The notes under the pieces: model-generated
The model's database searches: none
What the model was told of the DNA's origin: nothing
Seen by the model: the letters and a program-made list of their open reading frames with translations, nothing else
Origin: Bacilli bacterium
Lineage (GTDB): Bacteria; Bacillota_I; Bacilli_A; RFN20; CAG-288
DNA length: 9,155 nucleotides
Assembly (NCBI GenBank): GCA_028707375.1
Contig: JAQWCB010000028.1
Span: 1-9,155 of the forward strand
Reading direction: 5' to 3'
Program-made: the position numbers and the translations under genes
Shown: piece after piece, positions 1-6,533 of the stretch
How the letters are laid out: each line of letters opens with the position of its first letter
How positions within the stretch are numbered: position 1 is the first letter of the stretch

Positions 1-150
1 GCTGATGTCAAAATGGTTATGCCTGGTGATAATGTCGATCTCAACGTTGAACTTATTCACCCCGTTGCTATTGAAGTTGGTACGAAATTCTCAATCCGTG
101 AAGGTGGACACACCGTTGGTGCTGGTACCGTCACTAAGATTGATGCCTAA
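1..150 (+). CDS. tuf: Elongation factor Tu, C-terminal end (partial)
   Basis: The window opens inside this gene; reading frame 1 gives the last 49 residues and a TAA stop. EF-Tu is the cytoplasmic GTPase that delivers aminoacyl-tRNA to the ribosome. The visible part is the end of beta-barrel domain III, recognised by [33 protein letters not shown] and the terminal TKIDA. These motifs are near-invariant in bacterial EF-Tu, and the wording is closest to Bacilli-type proteins. The full protein is normally about 395 residues, so about 345 residues, including the GTPase domain, lie upstream of the window. The stop is followed 24 bases later by an intrinsic terminator, so tuf is the last gene of its transcript. 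Nothing is odd about the visible portion. Confidence 0.97.
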   Translation, partial: ADVKMVMPGDNVDLNVELIHPVAIEVGTKFSIREGGHTVGAGTVTKIDA

Positions 151-174
151 TTATTGTTGTTAATTTAGATTTAT

Positions 175-223
175 AAAAGGATTGTTGCCTGCGATTAGTT
201 TCGTTTGCATCAGTCCTTTTTTT
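175..223 (+). terminator. Intrinsic terminator after tuf
   Basis: The outer stem is AAAAGGATTG (175-184) pairing with CAGTCCTTTT (211-220), ten pairs including one G-U, and the T run continues to 223. The 26-base interior has a further weak pairing (TGCGA against TTTGCA, one mismatch). The position just after the tuf stop fits a rho-independent terminator. The A run on the 5' side means it could also work in the opposite direction, but no minus-strand gene needs it there. Confidence 0.82.
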
Positions 224-521
224 GTCAGTAAATAAATTAGTCTCATTTTGAAATTAACTATGTGGAATCGATTAAAAGATTTTTGTCCAAGTGGAGACAA
301 AGTCACGATTATTCATAGGAGCAACAATTTATCTTGTGATTCAATAATATATTTGTTACAACATAAAAAAATGAACAAGAAAAATTCATTTGTTGAGATA
401 GTGTTTTTTTAGATTATTGTCAGGGATAATTTTTTGCTTTTTTACCACTCTAAATTTCTTTATATTATTGCAGTATGAATCTAAGAAATATAAAATGAGG
501 CTAAATAAAATTTGATAACAA
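224..521. other. Intergenic stretch with no convincing gene
   Basis: This AT-rich spacer lies between the tuf terminator and the tRNA terminator. I see no RNA gene, no mobile-element ends and no protein-like coding. The longest start-to-stop frame noticed is 50 codons at 260-412 (plus), with no ribosome site in front and no recognisable product. Short inverted repeats occur: TTTGTC (282-287) with GACAAA (296-301), AATGAA (370-375) with TTCATT (385-390), and ATTTCTT with AAGAAAT around 455-490. Each is about what AT-rich sequence gives by chance. A degenerate small RNA or lost gene cannot be excluded. Confidence 0.5.
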
Positions 522-550
522 GAAAAAGACTTCTCAAAATGAGAAGCCTT
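522..550 (-). terminator. Intrinsic terminator for the minus-strand tRNA-Ser
   Basis: On the minus strand AAGGCTTCTC (550-541) pairs with GAGAAGTCTT (535-526) around an ATTTT loop, followed by more T residues. In that direction the stem is ten continuous pairs with one G-U. In the plus direction the same place becomes an A-C mismatch and there is only a short T run, so it is built to work leftward. It lies about 45 bases past the tRNA 3' end. Confidence 0.78.
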
Positions 551-594
551 TATAATTGATTACTATGAATACATAGTTTTGAATACAAATATGA

Positions 595-687
595 TGGCGG
601 AGCAAGAGAGATTCGAACTCTCGCACCGGAAATCCGGTCTACATCCTTAGCAGGGACGCCTCTTCAGCCAGGCTTGAGTATTGCTCC
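595..687 (-). tRNA. tRNA-Ser, anticodon GCU
   Basis: The minus strand folds into a complete class II tRNA of 93 bases with CCA encoded. The acceptor stem is GGAGCAA (687-681) with TTGCTCC, discriminator G, then CCA (597-595). The D stem is CTC/GAG. The anticodon stem CGTCC/GGATG holds the loop CTGCTAA, so the anticodon is GCT, reading the AGC and AGU serine codons. A long variable arm, ACCGG-ATTT-CCGGT, is the mark of a serine or leucine tRNA, and with this anticodon it is serine. The T arm is GAGAG-TTCGAAT-CTCTC. It has its own promoter (721-749) and terminator (522-550), so it is a single-gene unit pointing toward tuf. No attachment-site duplication or integrase was seen beside it. Confidence 0.97.
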
Positions 688-720
688 AAATGATCAGCAT
701 TTAATAGACAATGCTTGTTT

Positions 721-749
721 ATTATGATTTATATTAGCAATTTTGTCAA
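721..749 (-). promoter_or_regulatory. Promoter of tRNA-Ser
   Basis: On the minus strand a perfect -35 box TTGACA (749-744) is separated by 17 bases from the -10 box CATAAT (726-721). Transcription should start near 714, about 27 bases before the mature tRNA 5' end at 687, leaving a short leader for RNase P to remove. The near-consensus strength suits a stable RNA gene. Confidence 0.75.
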
Positions 750-805
750 CTGATACCATGCTTTTTCCTAGATAAATATCGCTGCATTATTCTTTTGGTA
801 TTCCT

Positions 806-834
806 TTGACTTAGCCTTGGTTATTATTTATAAT
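806..834 (+). promoter_or_regulatory. Promoter of the RDD gene pair
   Basis: TTGACT (806-811), a 17-base spacer and a perfect TATAAT (829-834) form a strong housekeeping-type promoter. Transcription should start near 841, giving a 5' leader of about 40 bases before the first RDD gene. It is divergent from the tRNA promoter, with 56 bases between the two -35 boxes. Confidence 0.75.
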
Positions 835-862
835 GAATTATCGAATTAATACTCGTGTTTAT

Positions 863-868
863 AGGAAG
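863..868 (+). promoter_or_regulatory. Ribosome site with two overlapping start codons
   Basis: AGGAAG lies 14 bases before the ATG at 883, which is long for a ribosome site. A different ATG at 879 has a normal 10-base spacing but reads only Met-Asn-Asp before TGA at 888-890. The two starts overlap in different frames. The codon just upstream of 883 in its own frame is TGA (880-882), so the gene cannot begin earlier. Initiation at 883 may be weak or linked to the three-codon frame. Confidence 0.5.
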
Positions 869-882
869 AAAGCATTGAATGA

Positions 883-1980
883 ATGATTGAAAAAGAGACT
901 AAATTTGTGGATATATATCCCCTGAAAAAATCTCATCGCATCCTAGCCTGGCTAGGTGACTTCTTCATTAACCTCATTTGCACCGTTTTGCTTTTCAACA
1001 TTGCGGTTTTCCCTATCACTAAGGCCATAGTTAACTATGACTCTATTAAAATAAATATGGCAAATTGCCAAGACGATATGATAAAGGTTCTTTATGAAAA
1101 TAAAGTCCTTTTTTATGAGGAAAATGAACTAAATTATTTTGAAGATAATTTGGTTACAACCAAGGATTATTTTGTTAGATATCATGTTAATTATCAAGAT
1201 GATTCTATCAACTGTTTTTATAATTACTATACTTCGATTCAAGATAAACCCACAGAGCTAATTAAGCTTTATTCATCTGGTGCTGGTTCGACTTTTTTTA
1301 ACTTAGATACCCTTGATACCAATGGTGTTCCTAATTTGAAAGCTGAATACAAAGAAGAATTCGCTCCATTATATATTCAAGGTGATGCGCTTTCTGAAAA
1401 AGCGAAGAGCGATTATGATTCTTTTTCTTCGCTCTTTTTAAAATACTATAATGTTATGCTTGAAGATATTAAAACCAATGATCTAACATATGACAATATG
1501 TCATACATCAATTTAAATAATCGAGTTGATAATTATGTGACGCAATTAGATAATTATACAATCGTGGCAAGCATTATCAGCTATCTTTTATCGACAATTA
1601 TTTTTTATATTATCATTCCGCTTTTTAGCATTAAGGAGCAAACAATAACTGAGAAGGTTATGAAAATAAATAAGGTGGGACAAAATAATTTGCGATTGCT
1701 TCCTAAATCGGAAGTTGTTCTTCAAGCCTTTTATAGTTTGTTTAGCAATTTGACTTTGATTATTATTTCAGTGGTGCCAACAGTTGATATCGCTTATGCC
1801 TTCAGTTTGAATCTATTGGTCTTTTTGAGCGCCTTTGGTCTTTTATACGATTTGATCAGCTTATTTTTTATTTTATTTAATCAATACAATAAATCGCTTA
1901 CCGATATGTTGACAAGAGTTATTATTCTTGAAGATGAGGATTTGCGAAAAGTTGTAAAAACGAAAGGAAATAAATTTTAA
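883..1980 (+). CDS. Divergent RDD-family membrane protein with large extracytoplasmic domain
   Basis: This is a 365-residue integral membrane protein. Near the N-terminus HRILAWLGD gives the R(x6)D pattern of RDD domains (R19, D26) at the head of TM1 (about 22-48). A polar, Tyr- and Asn-rich segment (about 50-225) follows and should lie outside the membrane. TM2 is about 226-249, TM3 about 282-305 and TM4 about 306-333. Just after TM2, QTITEKVMKI matches the 'tlGk..lgi' part of RDD proteins, and NKSLTDMLTRVIILED (D341) matches their closing motif. RDD domains usually have a short TM1-TM2 loop, so the roughly 175-residue insertion is unusual. The start at 883 is fixed by an in-frame stop just upstream. 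The stop overlaps the next start by one base, so the two products are probably co-translated and may pair. RDD function is mostly unknown; I assign none here. Confidence 0.75.
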   Translation: MIEKETKFVDIYPLKKSHRILAWLGDFFINLICTVLLFNIAVFPITKAIVNYDSIKINMANCQDDMIKVLYENKVLFYEENELNYFEDNLVTTKDYFVRYHVNYQDDSINCFYNYYTSIQDKPTELIKLYSSGAGSTFFNLDTLDTNGVPNLKAEYKEEFAPLYIQGDALSEKAKSDYDSFSSLFLKYYNVMLEDIKTNDLTYDNMSYINLNNRVDNYVTQLDNYTIVASIISYLLSTIIFYIIIPLFSIKEQTITEKVMKINKVGQNNLRLLPKSEVVLQAFYSLFSNLTLIIISVVPTVDIAYAFSLNLLVFLSAFGLLYDLISLFFILFNQYNKSLTDMLTRVIILEDEDLRKVVKTKGNKF

Positions 1981-2987
1981 TGGAAAAAGGTAAAATTGTA
2001 ATCAATTATGAATATCCTAAACTTCATAGAAGAATCTTTGCTCTCATAATTGATCTTATTTTAATGATGTTTGCTTTTTTCTCGATTTTTGTATCAATCA
2101 GAGGAATTATGAATCATACGGATAGATATCCTAGCGCTATGCAAAATGTTGAAAAAACAAGATTGGATTCGGGCATCTATATTCGCGATGATTCAGGCAA
2201 TCTTGTGGATGTAGTTTCTTTATATAAAAATGATGAAGATTTATCGGATAGTCAAAAACAGACTTATTATACGCGTGCTATCGATTCTTTTATTTCCTAC
2301 GTAAGAACGGAATTGGGCGATCAGAAAGCCCAAGAGGTTGAAAATGACTACTATTCATATTTGCTGAACGATGATTTAACTTATGATGGCGTGACATATT
2401 TTATTGACAATGGCAATGGCGTTCCATCTATCAATCCCATTTGCCAAGCATCAATTGATGAATATAACCAAAATGTATATATAAAATACATTGATTCAGA
2501 CGTTCAGGCATATCTAAATAGTCTTTTCAGTCAATATAATGAAGATGTTCAGTATTTATTTACAATTTTGTTCTACATTGAGATCCCAATATCCGCTATA
2601 ATAGGAGGTATACTAGTCTTCTATGTGCCAGGATTGTTTTTTAAGAGGGGAAGACAAACACTGGGGAAAGCTCTGTATCGAATCGGATTAGTTGATTCGC
2701 ACTATCTTTCGGTCAAGCTTGGCCGATATACGGCAAACTGGGCAATCTCTTTCTTTGTAATTTTTATCTTATCGTTTCTGACAATGGGTATACCGCTGCT
2801 TATCTCATTCAGTTTGATGGCTTTTTCGAAAAAAAAGCAAACATTCTCAGAGTATATGCTCGGAATTCAAGAGGTTTCAATGGAGAAACAAAAAATTTAT
2901 TATTCGAAAACCGAAATACGCGCTGATAGTATTGCAGCCAATAAGAAGGCAATCGATTTTGCCTCAGAGGAGAAAGTTCACTTATGA
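1980..2987 (+). CDS. RDD-family membrane protein, paralogue of the preceding gene
   Basis: This 335-residue membrane protein fits the RDD family more clearly than its neighbour. YPKLHRRIFALIIDL carries R18 and D25 at TM1 (about 20-42). After an extracytoplasmic segment (about 43-195) comes TM2 (196-220), then RQTLGKALYRIGLVD, a textbook RDD motif. A hydrophobic stretch follows (about 252-283, one or two helices), then the closing motif KQTFSEYMLGIQEV, where the usual Asp is Glu (E291). A charged cytoplasmic tail of about 35 residues ends the protein. The ATG overlaps the previous TAA (TAATG), so translation is probably coupled. The ectodomain shares short phrases with its neighbour (LTYD, NGVP) but in a different order, so homology there is uncertain. 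The gene ends in TGA directly followed by TAG, a tandem stop. The RDD assignment is firm; the role is unknown. Confidence 0.85.
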   Translation: MEKGKIVINYEYPKLHRRIFALIIDLILMMFAFFSIFVSIRGIMNHTDRYPSAMQNVEKTRLDSGIYIRDDSGNLVDVVSLYKNDEDLSDSQKQTYYTRAIDSFISYVRTELGDQKAQEVENDYYSYLLNDDLTYDGVTYFIDNGNGVPSINPICQASIDEYNQNVYIKYIDSDVQAYLNSLFSQYNEDVQYLFTILFYIEIPISAIIGGILVFYVPGLFFKRGRQTLGKALYRIGLVDSHYLSVKLGRYTANWAISFFVIFILSFLTMGIPLLISFSLMAFSKKKQTFSEYMLGIQEVSMEKQKIYYSKTEIRADSIAANKKAIDFASEEKVHL

Positions 2988-3006
2988 TAGGGCTTTCATA
3001 AATTTG

Positions 3007-3035
3007 TTGAATTTAACTATTTACACAAGTATAAT
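3007..3035 (+). promoter_or_regulatory. Promoter of the ABC-transporter operon
   Basis: TTGAAT (3007-3012), a 17-base spacer and a perfect TATAAT (3030-3035) lie in the 120-base gap after the RDD genes. Transcription should start near 3042, leaving a 66-base leader that contains an inverted repeat. There is no convincing terminator between the RDD genes and this promoter, so some read-through from upstream is possible. Confidence 0.77.
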
Positions 3036-3044
3036 AGTAATACT

Positions 3045-3067
3045 TGCCAGAATTGCTCGATCTGGTG
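3045..3067 (+). promoter_or_regulatory. Inverted repeat at the operon transcription start
   Basis: CCAGA (3047-3051) and TCTGG (3061-3065) form an inverted repeat around a 9-base centre; wobble pairs could extend the RNA hairpin to 3045-3067. A competing pairing, CTCG (about 3056-3059) with CGAG (about 3068-3071), overlaps it. The position just past the predicted transcription start would suit a repressor operator or a small leader hairpin. The stem is short and chance is possible. It does not match a CcpA cre site as I know it. Confidence 0.3.
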
Positions 3068-3107
3068 CGAGAGGGAAAAGAGTTAACAATAGGAGAGTAC
3101 AAAAGTA

Positions 3108-4604
3108 ATGAAAAACCATTTTACTGGAAAAATGTTGTCATTAGCACTATTAGCGGCCTGTGCTATCGGCATAGGTAACGGAGCAAAATTAACTAACTCG
3201 GATGTAGTGGTTAACGATGATGACAAAATCCAAACCAAAACAGTCCAAAAAGAAAGCGCGGCAAATGACATGGGTGTCAATATTGCTGACGAAGATCCCG
3301 AGGTGACTGTTAGCTTAAAAGAATCGACCATTACTAGCTTGTCCCATTCGTATAAAATATATGTTAACAGCGGAAATATCAATAACGCTTATATGATGGG
3401 CTACTATGGTGAAGGCGAGGAATATCGGCCTTTGACTTTTAACTACGATGTTCAAGACAAGGATGGGAACATTGAAAGTCGGTCGACTGAATTAGTTAAG
3501 CAGTCTATTATTACGACATATGATTTTGCGGGCGAAAAATTGGGAGCATCAACTTTTAACACTTATGCTGATTTGCCAGTAACTGAAGATTGGACTGTTT
3601 TGGAAGATACAATAAAAATAACGAATATTTTTGGTGTATATAGCGATGACAGTGAAGGATATAACAAATACTATCCTGATTTTAACAAAGCGTATTACGC
3701 TACTCCGGAAATTGGATATTATCGCGTATATAATATGAAAGATTATTTTTCCACTTCCTTTATTTCTAAATCATCGTTCAATAATTACACTTCATTGAAT
3801 GTTAATGTTCACAATCAGGCGCTGGAATCATACAAAAAACTATATTCTTCGTATAAGAATTATGAAGATGATATTGCTAATGGAACTTGCTATTTGAATT
3901 TGCAGTTTGCTGCGATGGTCGATTCCGCGATACATGTTACTTTCAAAGATGGATCAAGTGAACTTTACGATATATCGACATCGGATAGTATTTATCTTAA
4001 GAAGGATGACAATACGGTTAGATTCTTAATCAAAGATTTAGATGCTAGCAAGGTTGAATCCTTTTATATAACTAATCTGAATTATCGTATGAAATTAACT
4101 AAAATTGATGAAGATGGGTACGAAAGCGATGTTTCGCGTTCAACTAAAAATGTCAGATTTACTATGGTCAATTTTACTTCGGAACAGGAAGTTTCAACAT
4201 ATAATGTTACCGCGACTTTATGGATAGTTTTCTTTGTTATTGCTATTGGAATGGCAGTAATTGACGTTCTTCTATACTTCTATCGTAAGAACAAATATAA
4301 AAACGATGAATTTAGAAGAGTTAATAATCGGACCTTTATTAAAAATGCTCTTATTTTCTGGGGAGGAATAGAGATTTTGGTTCTCGATTTGCTTATTATA
4401 GCTTCAAGAGCGTGGGGGATGAGTAATTCAATCACGATTTTTAATCCACTTGATGTTTATATCATTTGGTTTACATTGATTGTTCTCTTCTTTATCGGCT
4501 ATTTGGTTGTCTTCTTCAAGAATGTGATCAATAACCGGAAGGAACGTCTCAAAGTAGAGAAACTCGGATTGAATAACGTTGATGAAGATGATGGAACTAA
4601 TTAA
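3108..4604 (+). CDS. Exported protein with large outer domain and three C-terminal membrane helices; ABC-transporter-linked, function unknown
   Basis: I do not recognise this 498-residue protein. It begins with an export signal (K2, K8, hydrophobic 9-23) in which LLAAC (14-18) satisfies the lipobox rule, so C18 may be lipid-modified. Residues of about 27-365 form a polar outer domain rich in Tyr, Asp, Asn and Ser, with alternating patterns suggesting beta strands, for example around 274-330. Three membrane helices follow (about 367-392, 413-434, 449-471), with a positive loop after the first (YRKNKYKNDEFRR) and a charged tail containing NRKERLKVEK. The start has a good AGGAG (3091-3095) 12 bases upstream. 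It is the first gene after a strong promoter, and the transporter ATPase follows 18 bases after its stop, so a role with that transporter, such as anchoring, sensing or substrate handling, is inferred only from position. No nuclease, peptidase or glycosidase motif was seen. Confidence 0.8.
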   Translation: MKNHFTGKMLSLALLAACAIGIGNGAKLTNSDVVVNDDDKIQTKTVQKESAANDMGVNIADEDPEVTVSLKESTITSLSHSYKIYVNSGNINNAYMMGYYGEGEEYRPLTFNYDVQDKDGNIESRSTELVKQSIITTYDFAGEKLGASTFNTYADLPVTEDWTVLEDTIKITNIFGVYSDDSEGYNKYYPDFNKAYYATPEIGYYRVYNMKDYFSTSFISKSSFNNYTSLNVNVHNQALESYKKLYSSYKNYEDDIANGTCYLNLQFAAMVDSAIHVTFKDGSSELYDISTSDSIYLKKDDNTVRFLIKDLDASKVESFYITNLNYRMKLTKIDEDGYESDVSRSTKNVRFTMVNFTSEQEVSTYNVTATLWIVFFVIAIGMAVIDVLLYFYRKNKYKNDEFRRVNNRTFIKNALIFWGGIEILVLDLLIIASRAWGMSNSITIFNPLDVYIIWFTLIVLFFIGYLVVFFKNVINNRKERLKVEKLGLNNVDEDDGTN

Positions 4605-4622
4605 AGGAATTAAGGAGATATT

Positions 4623-6530
4623 ATGGAAATTAGATTAAAGAATCTTACTAAGATTTTCCCTGGAGATGCCAGGAAGCACATTAGAGATACCATTGCTGTT
4701 AAAGACTTAGATGTTACGATTCCTGATGGAAAACTTGTTGGTTTATTAGGACCCTCAGGTTGTGGTAAGTCCACTACGCTGTATATGATATCGGGTCTAT
4801 TGAAACCCACTAGTGGTGAGGTTTGGTTTGGTGAGCAGGAAGTTACTAATCTTCCACCGGAAAAGCGTGGCATTGGCCTTGTTTTCCAAAACTATGCTCT
4901 ATATCCACATATGACGATTTATAAAAATATTGAATTCCCATTAACCAATCTTAAGGTGGAGATTCCCCTTGTTCCTTTCTTTGACTACACTCTCAAATTA
5001 AGTTACAAGATGACCGAGGGCGACAATGTTGAGACCTTGATGACAAGTTTTAAAATCTTGGCTCGCAAAATGGCGATAAAAGCTTTGTTTACTCCTGTTG
5101 TCGGTGAAGATAAAGTTCTTTCGCTGGAGATTAAATTATTCAAAATATCTGAAGGTGTTAAAAAGTCCTTCGTCGAGAATGCCAAGCAGATTATCAACTT
5201 TGTCACTGTTGACGATCAAAATAAACAAGTGACGGAAGCCTTCTACGATACTAGCTTCCGCGCTACCATCAATAAGGTAGATGCTAGTGAAATGTTGAAT
5301 TTAACTTTCACTGCTAACCTCAATAGAGATTTCAAAGTAGAAAATCTTGATGATACCATCAACAAGGTTAAAGAAATTATTGCTAAATATGGTAAACCTT
5401 CGAACGTCATGATTATTAAAACTCGTTCGGGACATGAAGTTATGGGTCGAATTCAGAAAATTGCGCACAGTGATTATGCGAATTTTGAGAAAGATATGAA
5501 GGGGGTTAATCTTTTCTCCTCTTTAAATATTGTTGTCACTGATGTTATAAACAAGAGTTTCAAGACCGCGGTTAAATCCACTTTGAAAAATATGGGTATC
5601 GCGTATTCAGATTTAAGAATTTATTTTGATAAAAAGAACACCAAAGTTTTCTTTAATATTAAAAAACTACCTGAGGAAAAAACGGAACAAGTCGTTAAAG
5701 CTTTAACCAAAGAGTTGAATCTTACCGATGTTGACGTTCAGACAGTGCAGGCTGTCACCCATCGTAAACTCACGAAAGAGGAGCGCGATGACATTATTCA
5801 CGAGACCGCTAAACTTGTTCAAGTTGAAGAATACTTGGAACGTAAGCCTTCTCAACTTTCCGGTGGTCAGCAACAGCGTATCGCCATCGCTCGGGCTTTG
5901 GTTAAACGTCCAAAGGTCTTGTTGTTGGATGAACCCCTAAGTAACCTTGATGCTCGTTTGAGATTGCAAACGCGTGAGGAGATTAAACGCATTCAGCGTG
6001 ATACGGGAATCACTACCGTCTTTGTTACTCACGATCAGGAAGAGGCTATGTCTATTTCAGATCAAATTGTTGTTATGAAATTAGGTGAGGAGCAACAGAT
6101 TGATGAACCTCAGAAAGTCTATAACAACCCCGCGAATTTATTCGTAGCACAATTCTTAGGAACACCTCCTATCAATGTTTTCAACGGAAGAATTGAAAAG
6201 GGCAAGATTTGTATCGGCGATGATGTAGTCTTTGAAACCAAGACTAAGATCAAAGATCAGGATTTATTTATCGCTATTCGCCCGGAGGGAATGAATATCG
6301 AGAAAACTGACTTAAAAGTTGGATTAACTGCAGATATCGATATGGTTCAAGTTCTCGGCCGCGATCTTTATATCGTCGCGAAAAATAAGAATTGTCACAA
6401 ACCGACATTCAAAGTTATTATTTCTTCTGATGAGCAATTGCAGACCGGAAAGATTCGGTTGAAGTTAAAGAAAAATAAGTTCTTTATTTTCGACAAAGAA
6501 ACACAGGAAAGAATTTACTTAGAGGATTAA
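4623..6530 (+). CDS. MalK/UgpC-type sugar ABC transporter ATPase with large inserted domain
   Basis: This is the cytoplasmic ATPase that powers the importer, 635 residues against about 370 for a typical MalK. Every nucleotide-binding element is present: Walker [10 protein letters not shown] (43-51), Q-loop Q89 in [12 protein letters not shown], signature LSGGQQQR (412-419), Walker B VLLLDEP (432-438), D-loop SNLD (440-443) and switch His470 in [12 protein letters not shown]. The C-terminal TOBE/MalK regulatory region is about 518-635, with the family hallmark [10 protein letters not shown] (550-559). The helical subdomain, however, is split: [10 protein letters not shown] ends at 111, and its usual continuation ([13 protein letters not shown], then [15 protein letters not shown]) resumes only at about 380. 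Removing the intervening 269 or so residues leaves about 366, a normal MalK. AAGGAG (4612-4617) sits 5 bases before the start. The permease gene follows 3 bases after the stop. The specific sugar cannot be told from the ATPase. Confidence 0.95.
   Translation: MEIRLKNLTKIFPGDARKHIRDTIAVKDLDVTIPDGKLVGLLGPSGCGKSTTLYMISGLLKPTSGEVWFGEQEVTNLPPEKRGIGLVFQNYALYPHMTIYKNIEFPLTNLKVEIPLVPFFDYTLKLSYKMTEGDNVETLMTSFKILARKMAIKALFTPVVGEDKVLSLEIKLFKISEGVKKSFVENAKQIINFVTVDDQNKQVTEAFYDTSFRATINKVDASEMLNLTFTANLNRDFKVENLDDTINKVKEIIAKYGKPSNVMIIKTRSGHEVMGRIQKIAHSDYANFEKDMKGVNLFSSLNIVVTDVINKSFKTAVKSTLKNMGIAYSDLRIYFDKKNTKVFFNIKKLPEEKTEQVVKALTKELNLTDVDVQTVQAVTHRKLTKEERDDIIHETAKLVQVEEYLERKPSQLSGGQQQRIAIARALVKRPKVLLLDEPLSNLDARLRLQTREEIKRIQRDTGITTVFVTHDQEEAMSISDQIVVMKLGEEQQIDEPQKVYNNPANLFVAQFLGTPPINVFNGRIEKGKICIGDDVVFETKTKIKDQDLFIAIRPEGMNIEKTDLKVGLTADIDMVQVLGRDLYIVAKNKNCHKPTFKVIISSDEQLQTGKIRLKLKKNKFFIFDKETQERIYLED
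4953..5759 (+). other. Inserted domain inside the ATPase helical subdomain
   Basis: Residues of about 111-379 of the ATPase match nothing in a standard MalK. They lie just after the Q-loop region, at the face where the permease coupling helices dock. The segment looks like a folded soluble alpha/beta domain: predicted strands such as [18 protein letters not shown] and KVFFNIKKL alternate with amphipathic Lys/Glu-rich helices such as [15 protein letters not shown] and [14 protein letters not shown]. It has few Cys, no membrane helix, and no obvious catalytic motif or intein splice-junction residues. The frame is open throughout and base composition resembles the flanks, so it is a built-in part of the protein and not a disruption. 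From memory, mycoplasma homologues (M. genitalium MG187, M. pneumoniae MPN134) are also unusually long, near 585 residues, so a related insertion may exist there. Confidence 0.85.
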
Positions 6531-6533
6531 TCC

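Noticed and set aside
260..412. A 50-codon plus-strand frame beginning MWNRLKDFCPSGDK in the spacer after tuf
   Set aside because: No ribosome site, no convincing promoter, no recognisable product, and it ends in a Lys/Asn-rich AT-driven stretch. Length alone is not enough.
595..687. tRNA-Ser as an integration site for a mobile element
   Set aside because: No integrase, no repeated tRNA 3' end and no element-like genes in the window.
2982..3001. TTATGA/TCATAA inverted repeat at the end of the second RDD gene as a terminator
   Set aside because: Six AT-rich pairs with an 8-base loop and no proper T run; too weak to call a terminator.
3083..3382. Minus-strand frame of 99 codons under the start of the exported protein
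   Set aside because: It is antisense to a well-supported gene with promoter, ribosome site and signal peptide, and its protein shows no family features.
4953..5759. The ATPase insert as an intein or a mobile-element insertion
   Set aside because: No Cys/Ser start, no His-Asn end and no splicing blocks at the borders. It is in frame with no target duplication or inverted ends and lies in a surface subdomain, not at the active-site motifs where inteins sit.
5728..5940. A 70-codon plus-strand frame inside the ATPase gene
   Set aside because: It overlaps the conserved LSGGQ and Walker B coding in another frame, and has no ribosome site of note.
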